From positions 1-44,735 of the forward strand of contig JBFKMV010000018.1 of the NCBI GenBank assembly GCA_041629655.1: 44,735 nt of DNA, in the 5' to 3' direction. The position numbers were made by a program, and so were the translations under genes. The notes beneath the pieces were generated by a model. The model did not search any database, was not told the origin of the DNA, and was given only the letters and a program-made list of their open reading frames with translations. Positions 16,853 through 26,666 of this stretch are shown here, piece after piece (position 1 is the first letter of the stretch; each line of letters starts with the position of its first letter). The stretch comes from JBFKMV01 sp041629655 (GTDB taxonomy: Bacteria; Acidobacteriota; Polarisedimenticolia; Polarisedimenticolales; Polarisedimenticolaceae).

Positions 16853-17241
16853 TCACGGCGACCTCGACCGAGCGGCGGTTGCGGACGTTCCGCGCCGCCG
16901 ACGCGTTCACCCTGGAAGCATTCCGGGCGGCGCGGCAGCTGCGCTCGCACGACGGGGAGAACCTGGCGCGCGAGATCCGGCGCACCGCGGCCCGCAGCGG
17001 CGGGGCGGTCGTGGCCGCCTCGGCGAGCCGCCCTGGAGGCGACGCGGAGCGGCGCTGCCTGGAGAGCGCGCGGGCCGGGCTGCTGGAAGGCCGTTACTAC
17101 CTCTACCTGGCCCGGCGGCTGGGTCTATTGGACCTCAGGCGCTACCGCGGGCTGGCGGCCGCGCAGGATGCGGCGCTTCGGGAGGTGGAGGCCCTGCTGG
17201 CGCCGGCGGATCCTCCTCCGCCGGAGGAGCCCCGCGAGTGA
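16840..17241 (+). CDS. Four-helix-bundle protein resembling the 23S rRNA intervening-sequence family
   Basis: 133 residues, predicted almost wholly helical. The layout fits the four-helix bundle (IVP-like, TIGR02436-type) family: FRAADAFTLEAFRAARQLRS as helix 1, LAREIRRTAARSGGAVVAAS as helix 2, CLESARAGLLEGRYYLYLAR as helix 3 and a C-terminal helix. The usual NIAEG motif is replaced by VVAAS, so the match is remote. The molecular role of these proteins is unknown; many sit inside rRNA genes, but this one does not. It overlaps the pseudopilin gene by 13 bases, so they share a message. The Pro/Glu-rich end (PPPPEEPRE) looks disordered. Confidence 0.6.
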   Translation: METLITATSTERRLRTFRAADAFTLEAFRAARQLRSHDGENLAREIRRTAARSGGAVVAASASRPGGDAERRCLESARAGLLEGRYYLYLARRLGLLDLRRYRGLAAAQDAALREVEALLAPADPPPPEEPRE

Positions 17242-17423
17242 GCGGCACGGGAGTTTCGTGAGATCGGTGCCGGCGGGTCTCCTTCCATCGAACCGGGTCG
17301 ATCCGGGACCGCCCCGGTCCTGCCTTCGTTCCTCACACGACTCGCTGCTTTCCCTCGAACCGACCCGCCGCACCGTCCCGGTTGGGGCCCCGGTGTTGAC
17401 GACGCCGGCGCTCCCGAACCTTG

Positions 17424-17452
17424 TTGAGCCCGAAAATTCGGGATGATAGCCT
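17424..17452 (+). promoter_or_regulatory. Promoter of the haem operon with overlapping inverted repeat
   Basis: TTGAGC (17424-17429), a 17-base spacer and TAGCCT (17447-17452) preceded by TGA, so it is also an extended -10. The GTG start at 17460 is 8 bases past the -10, so the transcript should be leaderless. CCCGAAAATTCGGG (17429-17442), a 6-base inverted repeat around AA, fills the spacer and could be an operator. The 170 bases before it (17242-17420) hold only a GGACC/GGTCC hairpin at 17307-17321. Confidence 0.6.
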
Positions 17453-17459
17453 GCTCGCC

Positions 17460-18248
17460 GTGGGTTCGCTATGGCTACCGGCCGCGCTGGTCCTGCTGGT
17501 GAGCGGCATCTTCCTGGCCGCCGTCGGCACGACCTATCGCTCCGATTCGAGCCGCGCCGCATCGGTCGCGGTGTTCGCGGGGGCCTGGCTGCTGGAGCTG
17601 CTGGCGATCGTCCGTCAGGGCCAGGGCGTGGGCAGCCTGCCGATCACGAACCTCGGGCAGTTCCTGCTCATGCTCAGCTGGGCGATCCTGACCTCGCACC
17701 TCGTGGTCTGGCTGCGCTGGCGGGTCCAGGCGCTGGGGCTGGTGCTGCCTCCGATCGCGGCGCTTGCGGCGTTCGGGTCGCTGGGACTGCTGCCCGCGGC
17801 CGCGGCGACGCCGCAGGCCGGACGCGGAGGGTGGTTCCTGTTCCACACCGCCAGCGCAACCGTCGGCCTGGCGATCCTGACCGTGGCGTTCGGGATGGCG
17901 GTGATCTACCTGGTGCTGGACCGGCTGCTGAAGTCCAAGCGCCGGCTGAACGTGCTCGAGCGGCTGCCGTCCCTGGACAGCTGCGACCGGATCGGCCTGC
18001 TGGCGCTGTCGCTGGGGTTCCTGCTGCTCAGTCTGGGCATCGCGACCGGCGTGGTCGTCAACACCAACCTGCACCAGCGGCTGATCAGCGCCGAGCTGAA
18101 GCAGACCTCGCCGCTGCTGGCGTGGGGCGTGTTCGCGGTGGTGTTGTTCTCGCGCAGCATTCTCGGGCTCCGCGGCCGCAAGTCCGCGTACCTCACCATC
18201 GCGGGCTTCGCGTTCGGCCTGTTGACGGTGCTGGGGATCTCGTTCTGA
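17460..18248 (+). CDS. CcsA/HemX-like cytochrome c assembly membrane protein
   Basis: 262 residues with about eight hydrophobic segments. Hallmarks of the CcsA/HemX family are the central FHTASATVGLAILTVAFGMAVIYLV segment and the C-terminal VNTNLHQRLISAELKQTSPLLAWGV helix followed by FSR. The Trp-rich haem-handling motif of true CcsA (WGxDPKE) is not visible, so it is closer to the HemX type found beside hemA, which is reported to influence HemA level. The GTG start at 17460 is 8 bases from the -10 box; the open frame extends upstream from a TTG inside the promoter. The stop overlaps the hemA ATG (TGATG), so they are coupled. Confidence 0.85.
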   Translation: MGSLWLPAALVLLVSGIFLAAVGTTYRSDSSRAASVAVFAGAWLLELLAIVRQGQGVGSLPITNLGQFLLMLSWAILTSHLVVWLRWRVQALGLVLPPIAALAAFGSLGLLPAAAATPQAGRGGWFLFHTASATVGLAILTVAFGMAVIYLVLDRLLKSKRRLNVLERLPSLDSCDRIGLLALSLGFLLLSLGIATGVVVNTNLHQRLISAELKQTSPLLAWGVFAVVLFSRSILGLRGRKSAYLTIAGFAFGLLTVLGISF

Positions 18249-19681
18249 TGCTGGTGCTGCTCGGCCTGAACCACCGCAGCGCCCCGGTCGAGGTGCGCGA
18301 GCGGCTGGCGTTCACCGAGGAGGAGCTCGACCGCGAGCTGCGCAAGCTGGCCGGACACGCCGCGGTCCACGAGGCGTTCATCCTCTCCACCTGCAACCGG
18401 GTCGAGATCCTGGTGCGCGCCGAGGGGCCGTCGGCAGGGCTCGACGCCGTGCGCGGATTCCTCGCCGAGCACGCGGCGGTGACCCACGAGGAGCTGGACC
18501 GCTACGGTTACCACTACCTCGGCCGCGACGCCGTGCGGCACCTGTTCGAGGTGGCCGGCGGTCTCGACTCGATGATCCTCGGCGAGCCGCAGATCACCGG
18601 CCAGGTCAAACGCGCCTACCGCGCGGCGCAGCAGGCCGGGACGACGGGCACGGTGCTGGAAGGGCTGCTGCGCCAGGCACTGGCGACGACCAAGCGGCTG
18701 CGCACGGAGACGGGCATCTCGCGGCACCCCGTCTCGGTCGCCTCGGCCGCGGTCGAGCTCGCCGAGCGCATCTTCGGCAAGCTCTCGGGGCGGACCGCGC
18801 TGCTGCTCGGCGCGGGCAAGATGGCGGCGCTCGTGGCCACGCACCTGCGGGCCCACGGCGTCGGCCGGGTGGTGGTCTCGAGCCGCACCTACAACCGTGC
18901 CGAGACCCTGGCCCGCCGTTTCGACGGCCATGCCGCGAACTGGGACCGCTCGCGCGAGCACCTCGAGCGTGTGGACATCGTGATCAGCGGCACCGGGGCG
19001 ATGAACCAGATCCTGGGCAAGGACGACGTGCAGCGCGCGTTGCGCGCCCGGCGCGGCAAGCCGTTGCTGTTGATCGACATCGCCGTCCCGCGGGACATCG
19101 ATCCCGCGGTCAACGAGCTCGACAACGCCTACCTCTACGACGTGGACGACCTGCAGGGCGTGGTGGACAACAACATGGAAGCCCGCAACCAGGCGGCAGC
19201 CGCGGCGCGCGAGCTGGTGACGGTGGGCGTCGATTCGTTCGAGCGCTGGCACCAGTCGCTGGCGGTCGCCCCGACGATCGTCTCGATGCGCGAAGCCGTC
19301 CTCGAGCTGGGGCGCCGCGAGGTGGAGCGATTCCGGCGCCGCCTCGGTCCGTTGACCCCGGACCAGGATGCGGCGGTGCAGGAGCTGACGCGGGCGGTGC
19401 TCCAGAAGATCCTGCACCGTCCGATCCGCCACCTCAAGGCCGCGGCGGAGCGCGGTGACCTGGTCTCCACGACGCGGCTGATGCAGGAGCTGTTCGTGCC
19501 GGACGGGCGCGGCGGTCGCGACGGCCCGGGTCGCGGCGATTCCGGCGACGCGGGACGGCGCCGCGGGCGCGGCGAGGCCGACGGGTCCCGGCCCACGGCC
19601 GACGGGGAGCGGCCCGCCGGCGACGACGACCGTGAAGGGCGCGGACCGTTCCGCGCGCTGCGCGGGGGCAAGGAGTCCTGA
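18248..19681 (+). CDS. hemA: Glutamyl-tRNA reductase
   Basis: 477 residues. First committed step of C5-pathway tetrapyrrole synthesis: NADPH-dependent reduction of glutamyl-tRNA to glutamate-1-semialdehyde. GLNHRSAPVEVRERLAF, the catalytic Cys49 in STCNRVEI, GLDSMILGEPQI and the NADP-binding LLLGAGKMAALVA are all present, followed by the dimerisation domain. The family core ends near residue 418. The last 58 or so residues are a Gly/Arg/Asp-rich, probably disordered tail, longer than usual. In many bacteria the haem-regulated signal of HemA is N-terminal, so this tail is unexplained. It starts within the ccsA stop and ends within the hemC start (TGATG at both junctions). Confidence 0.96.
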   Translation: MLVLLGLNHRSAPVEVRERLAFTEEELDRELRKLAGHAAVHEAFILSTCNRVEILVRAEGPSAGLDAVRGFLAEHAAVTHEELDRYGYHYLGRDAVRHLFEVAGGLDSMILGEPQITGQVKRAYRAAQQAGTTGTVLEGLLRQALATTKRLRTETGISRHPVSVASAAVELAERIFGKLSGRTALLLGAGKMAALVATHLRAHGVGRVVVSSRTYNRAETLARRFDGHAANWDRSREHLERVDIVISGTGAMNQILGKDDVQRALRARRGKPLLLIDIAVPRDIDPAVNELDNAYLYDVDDLQGVVDNNMEARNQAAAAARELVTVGVDSFERWHQSLAVAPTIVSMREAVLELGRREVERFRRRLGPLTPDQDAAVQELTRAVLQKILHRPIRHLKAAAERGDLVSTTRLMQELFVPDGRGGRDGPGRGDSGDAGRRRGRGEADGSRPTADGERPAGDDDREGRGPFRALRGGKES

Positions 19682-20622
19682 TGGCGCGAGTGATCCTCGG
19701 CACGCGGGGCAGCGATCTGGCCCGCTGGCAAGCCGCTCACGTCGCCGACCTGCTGGGCAAGCTCCACCCGGGGCTCGAGATCGAGCAGCAGGTGATCCGC
19801 ACCCACGGCGACCGCGACCACACGGTGCCGATCGAAGGGCTCCAGGGCCGGGGCGTCTTCGTGCGCGAGATCGAGCGCGCCCTGCTCGACGAGCGCGTCG
19901 ACCTGGCGGTGCACAGTCTCAAGGACATGCCGACCGAGCAACCACAGGGTCTCGTGGTCGCGGCCGTGCCGGCGCGCCACGACCCGCGCGACGCGCTGCT
20001 GACGCTCGACGGGCGGACGTTGCAGGAGCTTCCGGGCGGAGCGACCGTGGCCACGGGCAGCTACCGGCGCCGCTGTCAGCTCCTGGCGGTGCGTCCCGAC
20101 CTGCGGGTGGTCCCGGTCCGCGGCAACGTGCCGACGCGGGTCGAGCGGCTGCGCGAGCGGCGCTTCGACGCGCTGGTGCTGGCGGTGGCCGGTATCGAGC
20201 GCCTCGGGATCCGTTCGGTCCCCGTACGGCCGCTGGAGCCCGAGGTGTGTCTCCCGGCCGCCGGCCAGGGAGCCCTGGGCGTCGAGACCCGCGTCGCCGA
20301 CGCCGAGACGCGCCGTCGCGCCGCGGCGCTCGACCATCCGGCGTCGTCCCGCGCGGTGGCCGCGGAGCGCGCGTTCCTGCACCGGCTGGGCGGCGGCTGT
20401 CTCGCCCCGGCCACGGCCTACGCCGTGGTCGAGGACGAGCGGTTGAGCCTCCGCGCGGTCGTCGGCGACGCCGACGGTTGCCAGCTGCTCCGCGACGCCG
20501 CCGAGGGCCCGCTCGGCGATGCCGAGAAGATCGGCGCCGCGGTCGCCGAGCGGATGCTCGAGGCCGGCGCCGGCGAGCTGCTCGATGCGGCGCGGCGCGC
20601 CGCGGGCGTCGATGGCGTCTAG
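19681..20622 (+). CDS. hemC: Porphobilinogen deaminase (hydroxymethylbilane synthase)
   Basis: 313 residues. Polymerises four porphobilinogens to hydroxymethylbilane. TRGSDLARWQAAHV opens the protein; LQGRGVFVREIERALL, DLAVHSLKDMPTEQP and RRRCQLL follow. The dipyrromethane cofactor attaches at Cys240 in RLGGGCLAPATAYA. Length is typical. The ATG overlaps the hemA stop by one base, and the 3' end overlaps hemD by 11 bases, so hemA, hemC and hemD are read from one message. Confidence 0.97.
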   Translation: MARVILGTRGSDLARWQAAHVADLLGKLHPGLEIEQQVIRTHGDRDHTVPIEGLQGRGVFVREIERALLDERVDLAVHSLKDMPTEQPQGLVVAAVPARHDPRDALLTLDGRTLQELPGGATVATGSYRRRCQLLAVRPDLRVVPVRGNVPTRVERLRERRFDALVLAVAGIERLGIRSVPVRPLEPEVCLPAAGQGALGVETRVADAETRRRAAALDHPASSRAVAAERAFLHRLGGGCLAPATAYAVVEDERLSLRAVVGDADGCQLLRDAAEGPLGDAEKIGAAVAERMLEAGAGELLDAARRAAGVDGV

Positions 20623-21406
20623 CACGCGTCCCGGCCCGCTCGCCGGCCGGGCCGTCCTGGTCACCCGGCCGGAGGGGCGCGGCGACGCGCTGGCGGAGCG
20701 GCTGACCCGGCTCGGCGCGCGCGTCGAGCTGCGGCCGACGATCGCGTTCGAGGCGCCGCGGGATCGAGCGGCCGTCCGCGAGGCCGTGGGCCGGCTCGAC
20801 CGCTACGACTGGGTGGTCCTGAGCAGCCCGACCGGTGTGCGGTTCTTCACCCGCGAGGCCCCCGCCGCGGCGGGCGGAGGAACGCCGGCGGGGCTCCGCA
20901 TCGCGGTGATCGGGCCGGGAACGGCGGCCGCCGCGGAACGCGCCGGGCTCGCTCCCGCGCTGGTGGCCCGCGACAGCCGGTCGGAAGGGCTGGCGGCGGA
21001 GCTCTGTGCCCGGGGTGTGGCCGGCACGCGGGTGCTGCTGGTCCGACCTGAGACCGCCCGGCCGGTGCTGATCGAAGAGCTGGAGAGCGCGGGCGCCGCG
21101 GTGGATGCGGTCGCGTTCTACCGCACCGTGCCCCACCCGGGCGCCGCCGAGACCGCCGCGCGCGTCGCGGGCGGCCGCTATACGGTGGCGGTGTTCAGCT
21201 CGCCGTCGACGTTGCGCTCGTTGCTCGATGCCGCCGGCGCCGCGCTCCCGGCTTGCCGCCGGGGGCTGGCGAAGCTCCTGCGGATCGCGATCGGTCCGGT
21301 CACCGCGGCGGCGCTGGCGGCGGAGGGACTCCCGGCCGACCGGGTCGCGCGCTCGCCCGACGATGCGGCGGTTGCCGAGGCGGTGTGCGAGGCCGCCGCG
21401 GACTGA
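20612..21406 (+). CDS. hemD: Uroporphyrinogen-III synthase
   Basis: 264 residues. Closes hydroxymethylbilane to uroporphyrinogen III. The family is poorly conserved, but the two-lobed pattern is clear: AGRAVLVTRPEGRGDAL, YDWVVLSSPTGVRFF, RIAVIGPGTAAAAE, GTRVLLVRPETARPVL, VAFYRTVP and the second Ser/Thr motif AVFSSPSTLRSLL, ending with AIGPVTAAAL. The ATG at 20612 lies inside the hemC 3' end, out of frame. Position after hemC supports the call. Confidence 0.93.
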   Translation: MASSTRPGPLAGRAVLVTRPEGRGDALAERLTRLGARVELRPTIAFEAPRDRAAVREAVGRLDRYDWVVLSSPTGVRFFTREAPAAAGGGTPAGLRIAVIGPGTAAAAERAGLAPALVARDSRSEGLAAELCARGVAGTRVLLVRPETARPVLIEELESAGAAVDAVAFYRTVPHPGAAETAARVAGGRYTVAVFSSPSTLRSLLDAAGAALPACRRGLAKLLRIAIGPVTAAALAAEGLPADRVARSPDDAAVAEAVCEAAAD

Positions 21407-21424
21407 GGGAACGCCGGGCCGCTG

Positions 21425-21433
21425 TGTTACCAT
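21425..21433 (+). promoter_or_regulatory. Extended -10 promoter of the glycine cleavage operon
   Basis: TGT plus TACCAT (21428-21433), 39 bases before the gcvT GTG. No clear -35. The leader is too short for a glycine riboswitch. Confidence 0.45.
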
Positions 21434-21471
21434 CGGCCCTTTTTCCGGGGCGCCACCCGAGGGAACCCGTC

Positions 21472-22584
<1,113 letters not shown>

Positions 22585-22611
22585 TTCGCCGGACGGGCGA
22601 GGAGGAGAGCG

Positions 22612-22989
22612 ATGTTTCCGACCGATCGTAAGTACACCAAGGAGCACGAGTGGATCCGGGTCGACGGCGAGACGGCGACGCTCGGCATCACGGACTTCGC
22701 GCAGCGCGAGCTCGGAGACATCGTGTTCGTCGAGCTGCCGGAGAAGGGCAAGCAGGTCACGCGCGAAGAGGTCCTGGGGACGATCGAGTCGGTCAAGGCG
22801 GTGGCGGAGGTGTTCTCCCCGGTCACCGGGATCGTGCTGGAAGTCAACGCCGACCTGGACGGCTCGCCCGAGACGTTGAACCAGGATCCGCACGACAAGG
22901 GCTGGTACTGCAAGCTGCAGCTCTCCGACCCGTCCGAGCTCGACGGCCTGATGGACGCCGCGGCGTACGAGAAGTTCACCGAGTCCTGA
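22612..22989 (+). CDS. gcvH: Glycine cleavage system H protein
   Basis: 125 residues. Lipoylated shuttle that carries the aminomethyl group between P, T and L proteins. It shows KYTKEHEWIRVDGETATLGI, LGDIVFVELPEKGK, the lipoylation site Lys62 in TIESVKAVAEVFSP and GWYCKLQLSD. Length is typical. GGAGGAGAGCG provides a strong ribosome site before the ATG. It sits between gcvT and gcvP; the lipoamide dehydrogenase (L protein) is not in the window. Confidence 0.98.
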   Translation: MFPTDRKYTKEHEWIRVDGETATLGITDFAQRELGDIVFVELPEKGKQVTREEVLGTIESVKAVAEVFSPVTGIVLEVNADLDGSPETLNQDPHDKGWYCKLQLSDPSELDGLMDAAAYEKFTES

Positions 22990-23107
22990 GGCCGGTCCGG
23001 GCACACGGGCGCTGCGCTAGCAGGGCCCCCGGAAAAGTGTAATCATGAGCGACCGGACGGCTCCCCGCCGGACCGGGACACGCCGAGACACGCGCGTCGA
23101 GGACTCG

Positions 23108-26032
23108 ATGCCCACACACGATCGTACCTCCGCGGTCGAACCGCACGGATTCGTCGAGCGCCACATCGGACCCCGCCCCGACGACATCGAAGCGATGCTC
23201 GAGCTGCTGGGGCTGCGCTCGCTGGACGAGCTGGTCGAGCGCGTCGTGCCGGCCGCCATCCGCACCACGCGGCCGCTGCGGCTGGAGCCGCCGCGCAGCG
23301 AGCCGAAGGTGCTCGCCGAGCTGGGCGAGCTGGCCGACCGCAACGCGCGCTGCCGGAATTTCATCGGCCTGGGATACCACGAGTGCGTGACGCCGCCGGT
23401 GATCCGGCGCGTCGTGCTCGACAACCCCGGCTGGTACACCGCGTACACGCCGTACCAGTCCGAGATCTCCCAGGGCCGGCTCGAGGCGCTGCTGAACTTC
23501 CAGACCCTGGTCAGCGACCTGACCGGCCTGGAGGTCGCGAACGCCTCGTTGCTCGACGAGGGCACCGCGGCGGCCGAGGCGATGACGCTGTGCCACCGGC
23601 TGCTGCGGCGGGGCGACGATCGGGCGACGTTCTTCGTCTCCGAGCACTGCCACCCGCAGACGGTGGCGGTGGTGCAGACGCGGGCCGAGCCGCTGGGATT
23701 CGAGGTCGTGGTCGGCGACCCGGCGACGTACGAGCCCGGTCCCGGGCTGTTCGGCGCGCTCTTGGCATACCCGGCGAGCGACGGCCGGCTGCCCGACCCG
23801 GCGGGCTTCGCCGAGCGCGTGCACGCGGCGGGGGCGCGCGTCGTCGTGGCCACCGACCTGCTGGCGCTGACCCTGTTGCGCTCGCCCGGCGAGCTGGGCG
23901 CCGACGTGGCGATCGGCAGCTCCCAGCGTTTCGGCGTTCCGCTGTTCGGCGGCGGCCCGCACGCCGCGTTCATGGCCGCGCGGCGCGAGCACCTGCGTCA
24001 ACTGCCCGGCCGCCTGGTCGGGGTCTCGCGCGACGCGGACGGGCAGCCCGCGATCCGGATGGCGCTCCAGACGCGGGAGCAGCACATCCGGCGCGACAAG
24101 GCGACCAGCAACATCTGCACCGCCCAGGTGCTGCTGGCGGTGGTGGCCTCGATGTACGCGGTGTATCACGGCCCGCGGGGTCTGAGGCGGATCGCGGATC
24201 ACGTTCACCGGCACGCGCGGCTGCTGGCCGACGAGCTGGCCGGCCTGGGCTGCGCGCTGCCGGACGCGCCGTTCTTCGACACGCTGCGCGTCACGCCGCG
24301 AGCGCCCGGCAGCGACGAGGTGCTGGCGCGAGCGGCCCAGCGGGGGATCAACCTGCGCCGCCACGACAACGGCGACCTCGGGATCGCCCTGGGCGAGCCG
24401 GTCGAGATCGAGGACCTGGCGCTGCTGATCGAGGCCTTCGGCGGCGAGCCCGACCGGCAGGCGCTCGCGGTGCGGCTCGAGCGGCAGCAGCCCGGCATTC
24501 CGGACGCGCTGCGGCGGCGCGGCGAGCTGCTCGAGCATCCGGTGTTCCGGCGCTACCACTCCGAGACCGAGTTCCTGCGCTACGCGCACCGGCTCGAGGC
24601 GCGCGACCTGTCGCTCAACACCTCGATGATCCCGTTGGGCTCCTGCACCATGAAGCTCAACGCGGCGGCCGAGATGTACCCGATCGGCGAGCCCGGCTTT
24701 TCCGACGTGCATCCGTTCGCCCCGGCGGAGCAGCTCGAAGGCTACCGGGTGCTGTGCGAGCGGCTGGAGCGCTGGCTCGGCGAGATCACCGGCTTCGGGG
24801 CCGTGTCGCTGATGCCGAACTCGGGAGCGCAGGGCGAGTACGCGGGGCTGCTGGTGATTCGCGCCTGGCACCGCTCCCGCGGCGACGAGGGCCGCCGGGT
24901 CTGCCTGATCCCGGAGTCGGCCCACGGCACCAACCCCGCGAGCGCCTCGATGGCCGGGATGCAGGTCGTGGTGGTGCGCTGCGACGAGCAGGGCAACATC
25001 GACCTCGACGACCTGCGACAGAAGGCCGACGCGCATCGCGAGCGGCTCGCGGCGTTGATGGTGACCTACCCGTCGACCCACGGCGTGTTCGAGGAGGGGA
25101 TCCTGGAGGTCTGCCGGATCGTGCACGAGGCGGGCGGGCAGGTCTACCTCGACGGGGCGAACCTCAACGCGATGGTCGGACTGTGCCGGCCGGCCGAGCT
25201 GGGCGCGGACGTCTGTCACCTAAACCTGCACAAGACCTTCTGTATCCCGCACGGCGGCGGGGGACCCGGGATGGGACCGATCGGCGTTGCGGCGCACCTG
25301 GCACCGTTCCTGCCGCGGCATCCCCTGGCCGTGGTCGGCGGCGAGCAGGGCATCGGCCCGGTCTCGGCGGCGCCCTACGGCAGCCCGGGCGTGTTGCCGA
25401 TCTCCTACGCCTACATCGCGCTGATGGGCGCGGACGGCCTGCGGCGGGCCTCTGAGGTGGCGATCCTCAACGCCAACTACGTGGCGCGGCGGCTGCGGGG
25501 ACACTACGACGTGCTGTACAGCGGACGGCACGGGCTGGTCGCGCACGAGTGCATCATCGATCCCCGGCCGTTGCGCGAGTCGGCCGACGTGAGCGTCGAG
25601 GACATCGCGAAGCGTTTGATGGACTACGGCTTCCACGCGCCGACGATGTCCTGGCCGGTCGCCGGGACGCTGATGATCGAGCCGACGGAGAGCGAGTCGC
25701 GGGAGGAGCTGGACCGTTTCTGCGACGCCCTGATCGCGATCCGCGAGGAGATCCGCGAGATCGAGCAGGGTCGCGCCGACCGCGCGAACAACCTGCTCAA
25801 GCACGCGCCGCACACCGCGCGCGCGATCGCCGGCGAGGCCTGGGACCGCCCGTACACGCGCGAGCGTGCGGCGTTCCCCGCGCCGTGGGTCAGGGAGGCG
25901 AAGTTCTGGCCCGCGGTGGCGCGGGTCGACAACGTCCACGGCGACCGCAACGTGGTCTGCGCTTGCCCCCCGGTCGAGGCCTGGGCCGACGCCGCGGAGC
26001 TCGCGGCACCGGGCGGGGACGGCGGCGACTAG
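23108..26032 (+). CDS. gcvP: Glycine dehydrogenase (decarboxylating), one-chain P protein
   Basis: 974 residues. PLP enzyme that decarboxylates glycine and loads the H protein. It is the fused, homodimer-type form: the N-terminal half has GLGYHECVTPPVI, NPGWYTAYTPYQSEISQGRLE and LDEGTAAAEAM. The C-terminal half has SMIPLGSCTMKLN, PESAHGTNPASASMAGM and the PLP lysine Lys709 in LNLHKTFCIPHGGGGPG. Start: the ATG at 23108 (GAGGA upstream) directly precedes EPHGFVERHIGPR-type sequence; an in-frame ATG at 23045 would add 21 non-conserved residues. It ends tail-to-tail with maf, overlapping by 4 bases. Confidence 0.97.
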   Translation: MPTHDRTSAVEPHGFVERHIGPRPDDIEAMLELLGLRSLDELVERVVPAAIRTTRPLRLEPPRSEPKVLAELGELADRNARCRNFIGLGYHECVTPPVIRRVVLDNPGWYTAYTPYQSEISQGRLEALLNFQTLVSDLTGLEVANASLLDEGTAAAEAMTLCHRLLRRGDDRATFFVSEHCHPQTVAVVQTRAEPLGFEVVVGDPATYEPGPGLFGALLAYPASDGRLPDPAGFAERVHAAGARVVVATDLLALTLLRSPGELGADVAIGSSQRFGVPLFGGGPHAAFMAARREHLRQLPGRLVGVSRDADGQPAIRMALQTREQHIRRDKATSNICTAQVLLAVVASMYAVYHGPRGLRRIADHVHRHARLLADELAGLGCALPDAPFFDTLRVTPRAPGSDEVLARAAQRGINLRRHDNGDLGIALGEPVEIEDLALLIEAFGGEPDRQALAVRLERQQPGIPDALRRRGELLEHPVFRRYHSETEFLRYAHRLEARDLSLNTSMIPLGSCTMKLNAAAEMYPIGEPGFSDVHPFAPAEQLEGYRVLCERLERWLGEITGFGAVSLMPNSGAQGEYAGLLVIRAWHRSRGDEGRRVCLIPESAHGTNPASASMAGMQVVVVRCDEQGNIDLDDLRQKADAHRERLAALMVTYPSTHGVFEEGILEVCRIVHEAGGQVYLDGANLNAMVGLCRPAELGADVCHLNLHKTFCIPHGGGGPGMGPIGVAAHLAPFLPRHPLAVVGGEQGIGPVSAAPYGSPGVLPISYAYIALMGADGLRRASEVAILNANYVARRLRGHYDVLYSGRHGLVAHECIIDPRPLRESADVSVEDIAKRLMDYGFHAPTMSWPVAGTLMIEPTESESREELDRFCDALIAIREEIREIEQGRADRANNLLKHAPHTARAIAGEAWDRPYTRERAAFPAPWVREAKFWPAVARVDNVHGDRNVVCACPPVEAWADAAELAAPGGDGGD

Positions 26033-26649
26033 CGCTCCGGGGTCCCGTCCAGCAACGCCAGCAGGTCGACCCCGACGTGCCGGAACAGCTCCGGCAGCAG
26101 CTCCAGCGGCAGGCCGACCACGTTGCTCCACGAACCCTCGATCCGCTCCGTCAGCAGGACGCCGCGACCCTGGATCCCGTACGCGCCGGCCTTGTCCAGC
26201 GGCTCGCCGCTCCGGACGTAGGCCTTGATCGTGCGCTCGTCGTAGTCGCGGAAACGGACGCGCGTGCGCGACACCGCGCTCGTTTCGCGGGCATCGTCGG
26301 TGCGCGCCAGGTAGACGCCGGTCAGCACCTCGTGATCGCGCCCCGCGAGTCGGCGCAGCATCGCCGCCGCATCGGCCGGGTCGCGCGGCTTGCCGAGCGT
26401 GGTGTCGTCGAGGACTACCTCGGTGTCGGCGCCGAGAACCAGCGCGCGACGACCCTCCTCCCGCAGCAGCCCCGTCACGTGGCGGCCCTTGAGCTCCGCC
26501 AGTCGCACCACCAGCTCCTCGGGCGGCGCGCCGCCGTCCGCGGGCTCGGGGAGACCCGAGGGCCGGGGCGTCACGCGCAGACCGAGCGCCCGCAACAGCT
26601 CCAGGCGGCGCGGGGACGCGGAGGCCAGGACGATCTCGGGGGCGCGCAT
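26029..26649 (-). CDS. maf: Maf-family nucleotide pyrophosphatase
   Basis: 206 residues. Maf enzymes hydrolyse non-canonical or pyrimidine nucleoside triphosphates (dTTP/UTP or m7GTP types) to monophosphates. Visible motifs are the N-terminal LASASPRRLELL, GADTEVVLDDTTLGKPRD, GEPLDKAGAYGIQGRG and GSWSNVVGLPL. The subfamily (YhdE-like or YceF-like) cannot be fixed here. It reads away from the selenoprotein gene. The start codon is close to a TATAAT that serves the opposite strand, so the two divergent units may interfere. Confidence 0.95.
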   Translation of the reverse strand: MRAPEIVLASASPRRLELLRALGLRVTPRPSGLPEPADGGAPPEELVVRLAELKGRHVTGLLREEGRRALVLGADTEVVLDDTTLGKPRDPADAAAMLRRLAGRDHEVLTGVYLARTDDARETSAVSRTRVRFRDYDERTIKAYVRSGEPLDKAGAYGIQGRGVLLTERIEGSWSNVVGLPLELLPELFRHVGVDLLALLDGTPER

Positions 26650-26660
26650 CGCGCGTGAAC

Positions 26661-26666
26661 TATAAT
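26661..26666 (+). promoter_or_regulatory. -10 element for the UshA-like selenoprotein operon
   Basis: A perfect TATAAT 12 bases past the divergent maf start. The leader of about 120 bases to the ATG at 26793 holds a direct repeat GGCGTTCCGA (26681-26690 and 26725-26734). It also holds a CACGG/CCGTG hairpin (26702-26725) and a TTGAAA at 26714-26719 that could serve a second promoter with AAGCAT at 26737-26742. Confidence 0.5.

Noticed and set aside
21434..21471. Glycine riboswitch before gcvT
   Set aside because: The leader is only about 30 bases, far too short for the aptamer.
23038..23043. TGTAAT as a gcvP promoter
   Set aside because: No -35, and gcvH-gcvP are probably co-transcribed; kept only as a weak possibility.
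22976..25219. 747-codon minus-strand ORF opposite gcvP
   Set aside because: His/Arg/Val-rich antisense shadow typical of GC-rich genes.
23383..25455. 690-codon ORF inside gcvP in another frame
   Set aside because: Low-complexity Arg/Ala/Gly shadow; gcvP itself is intact and conserved.
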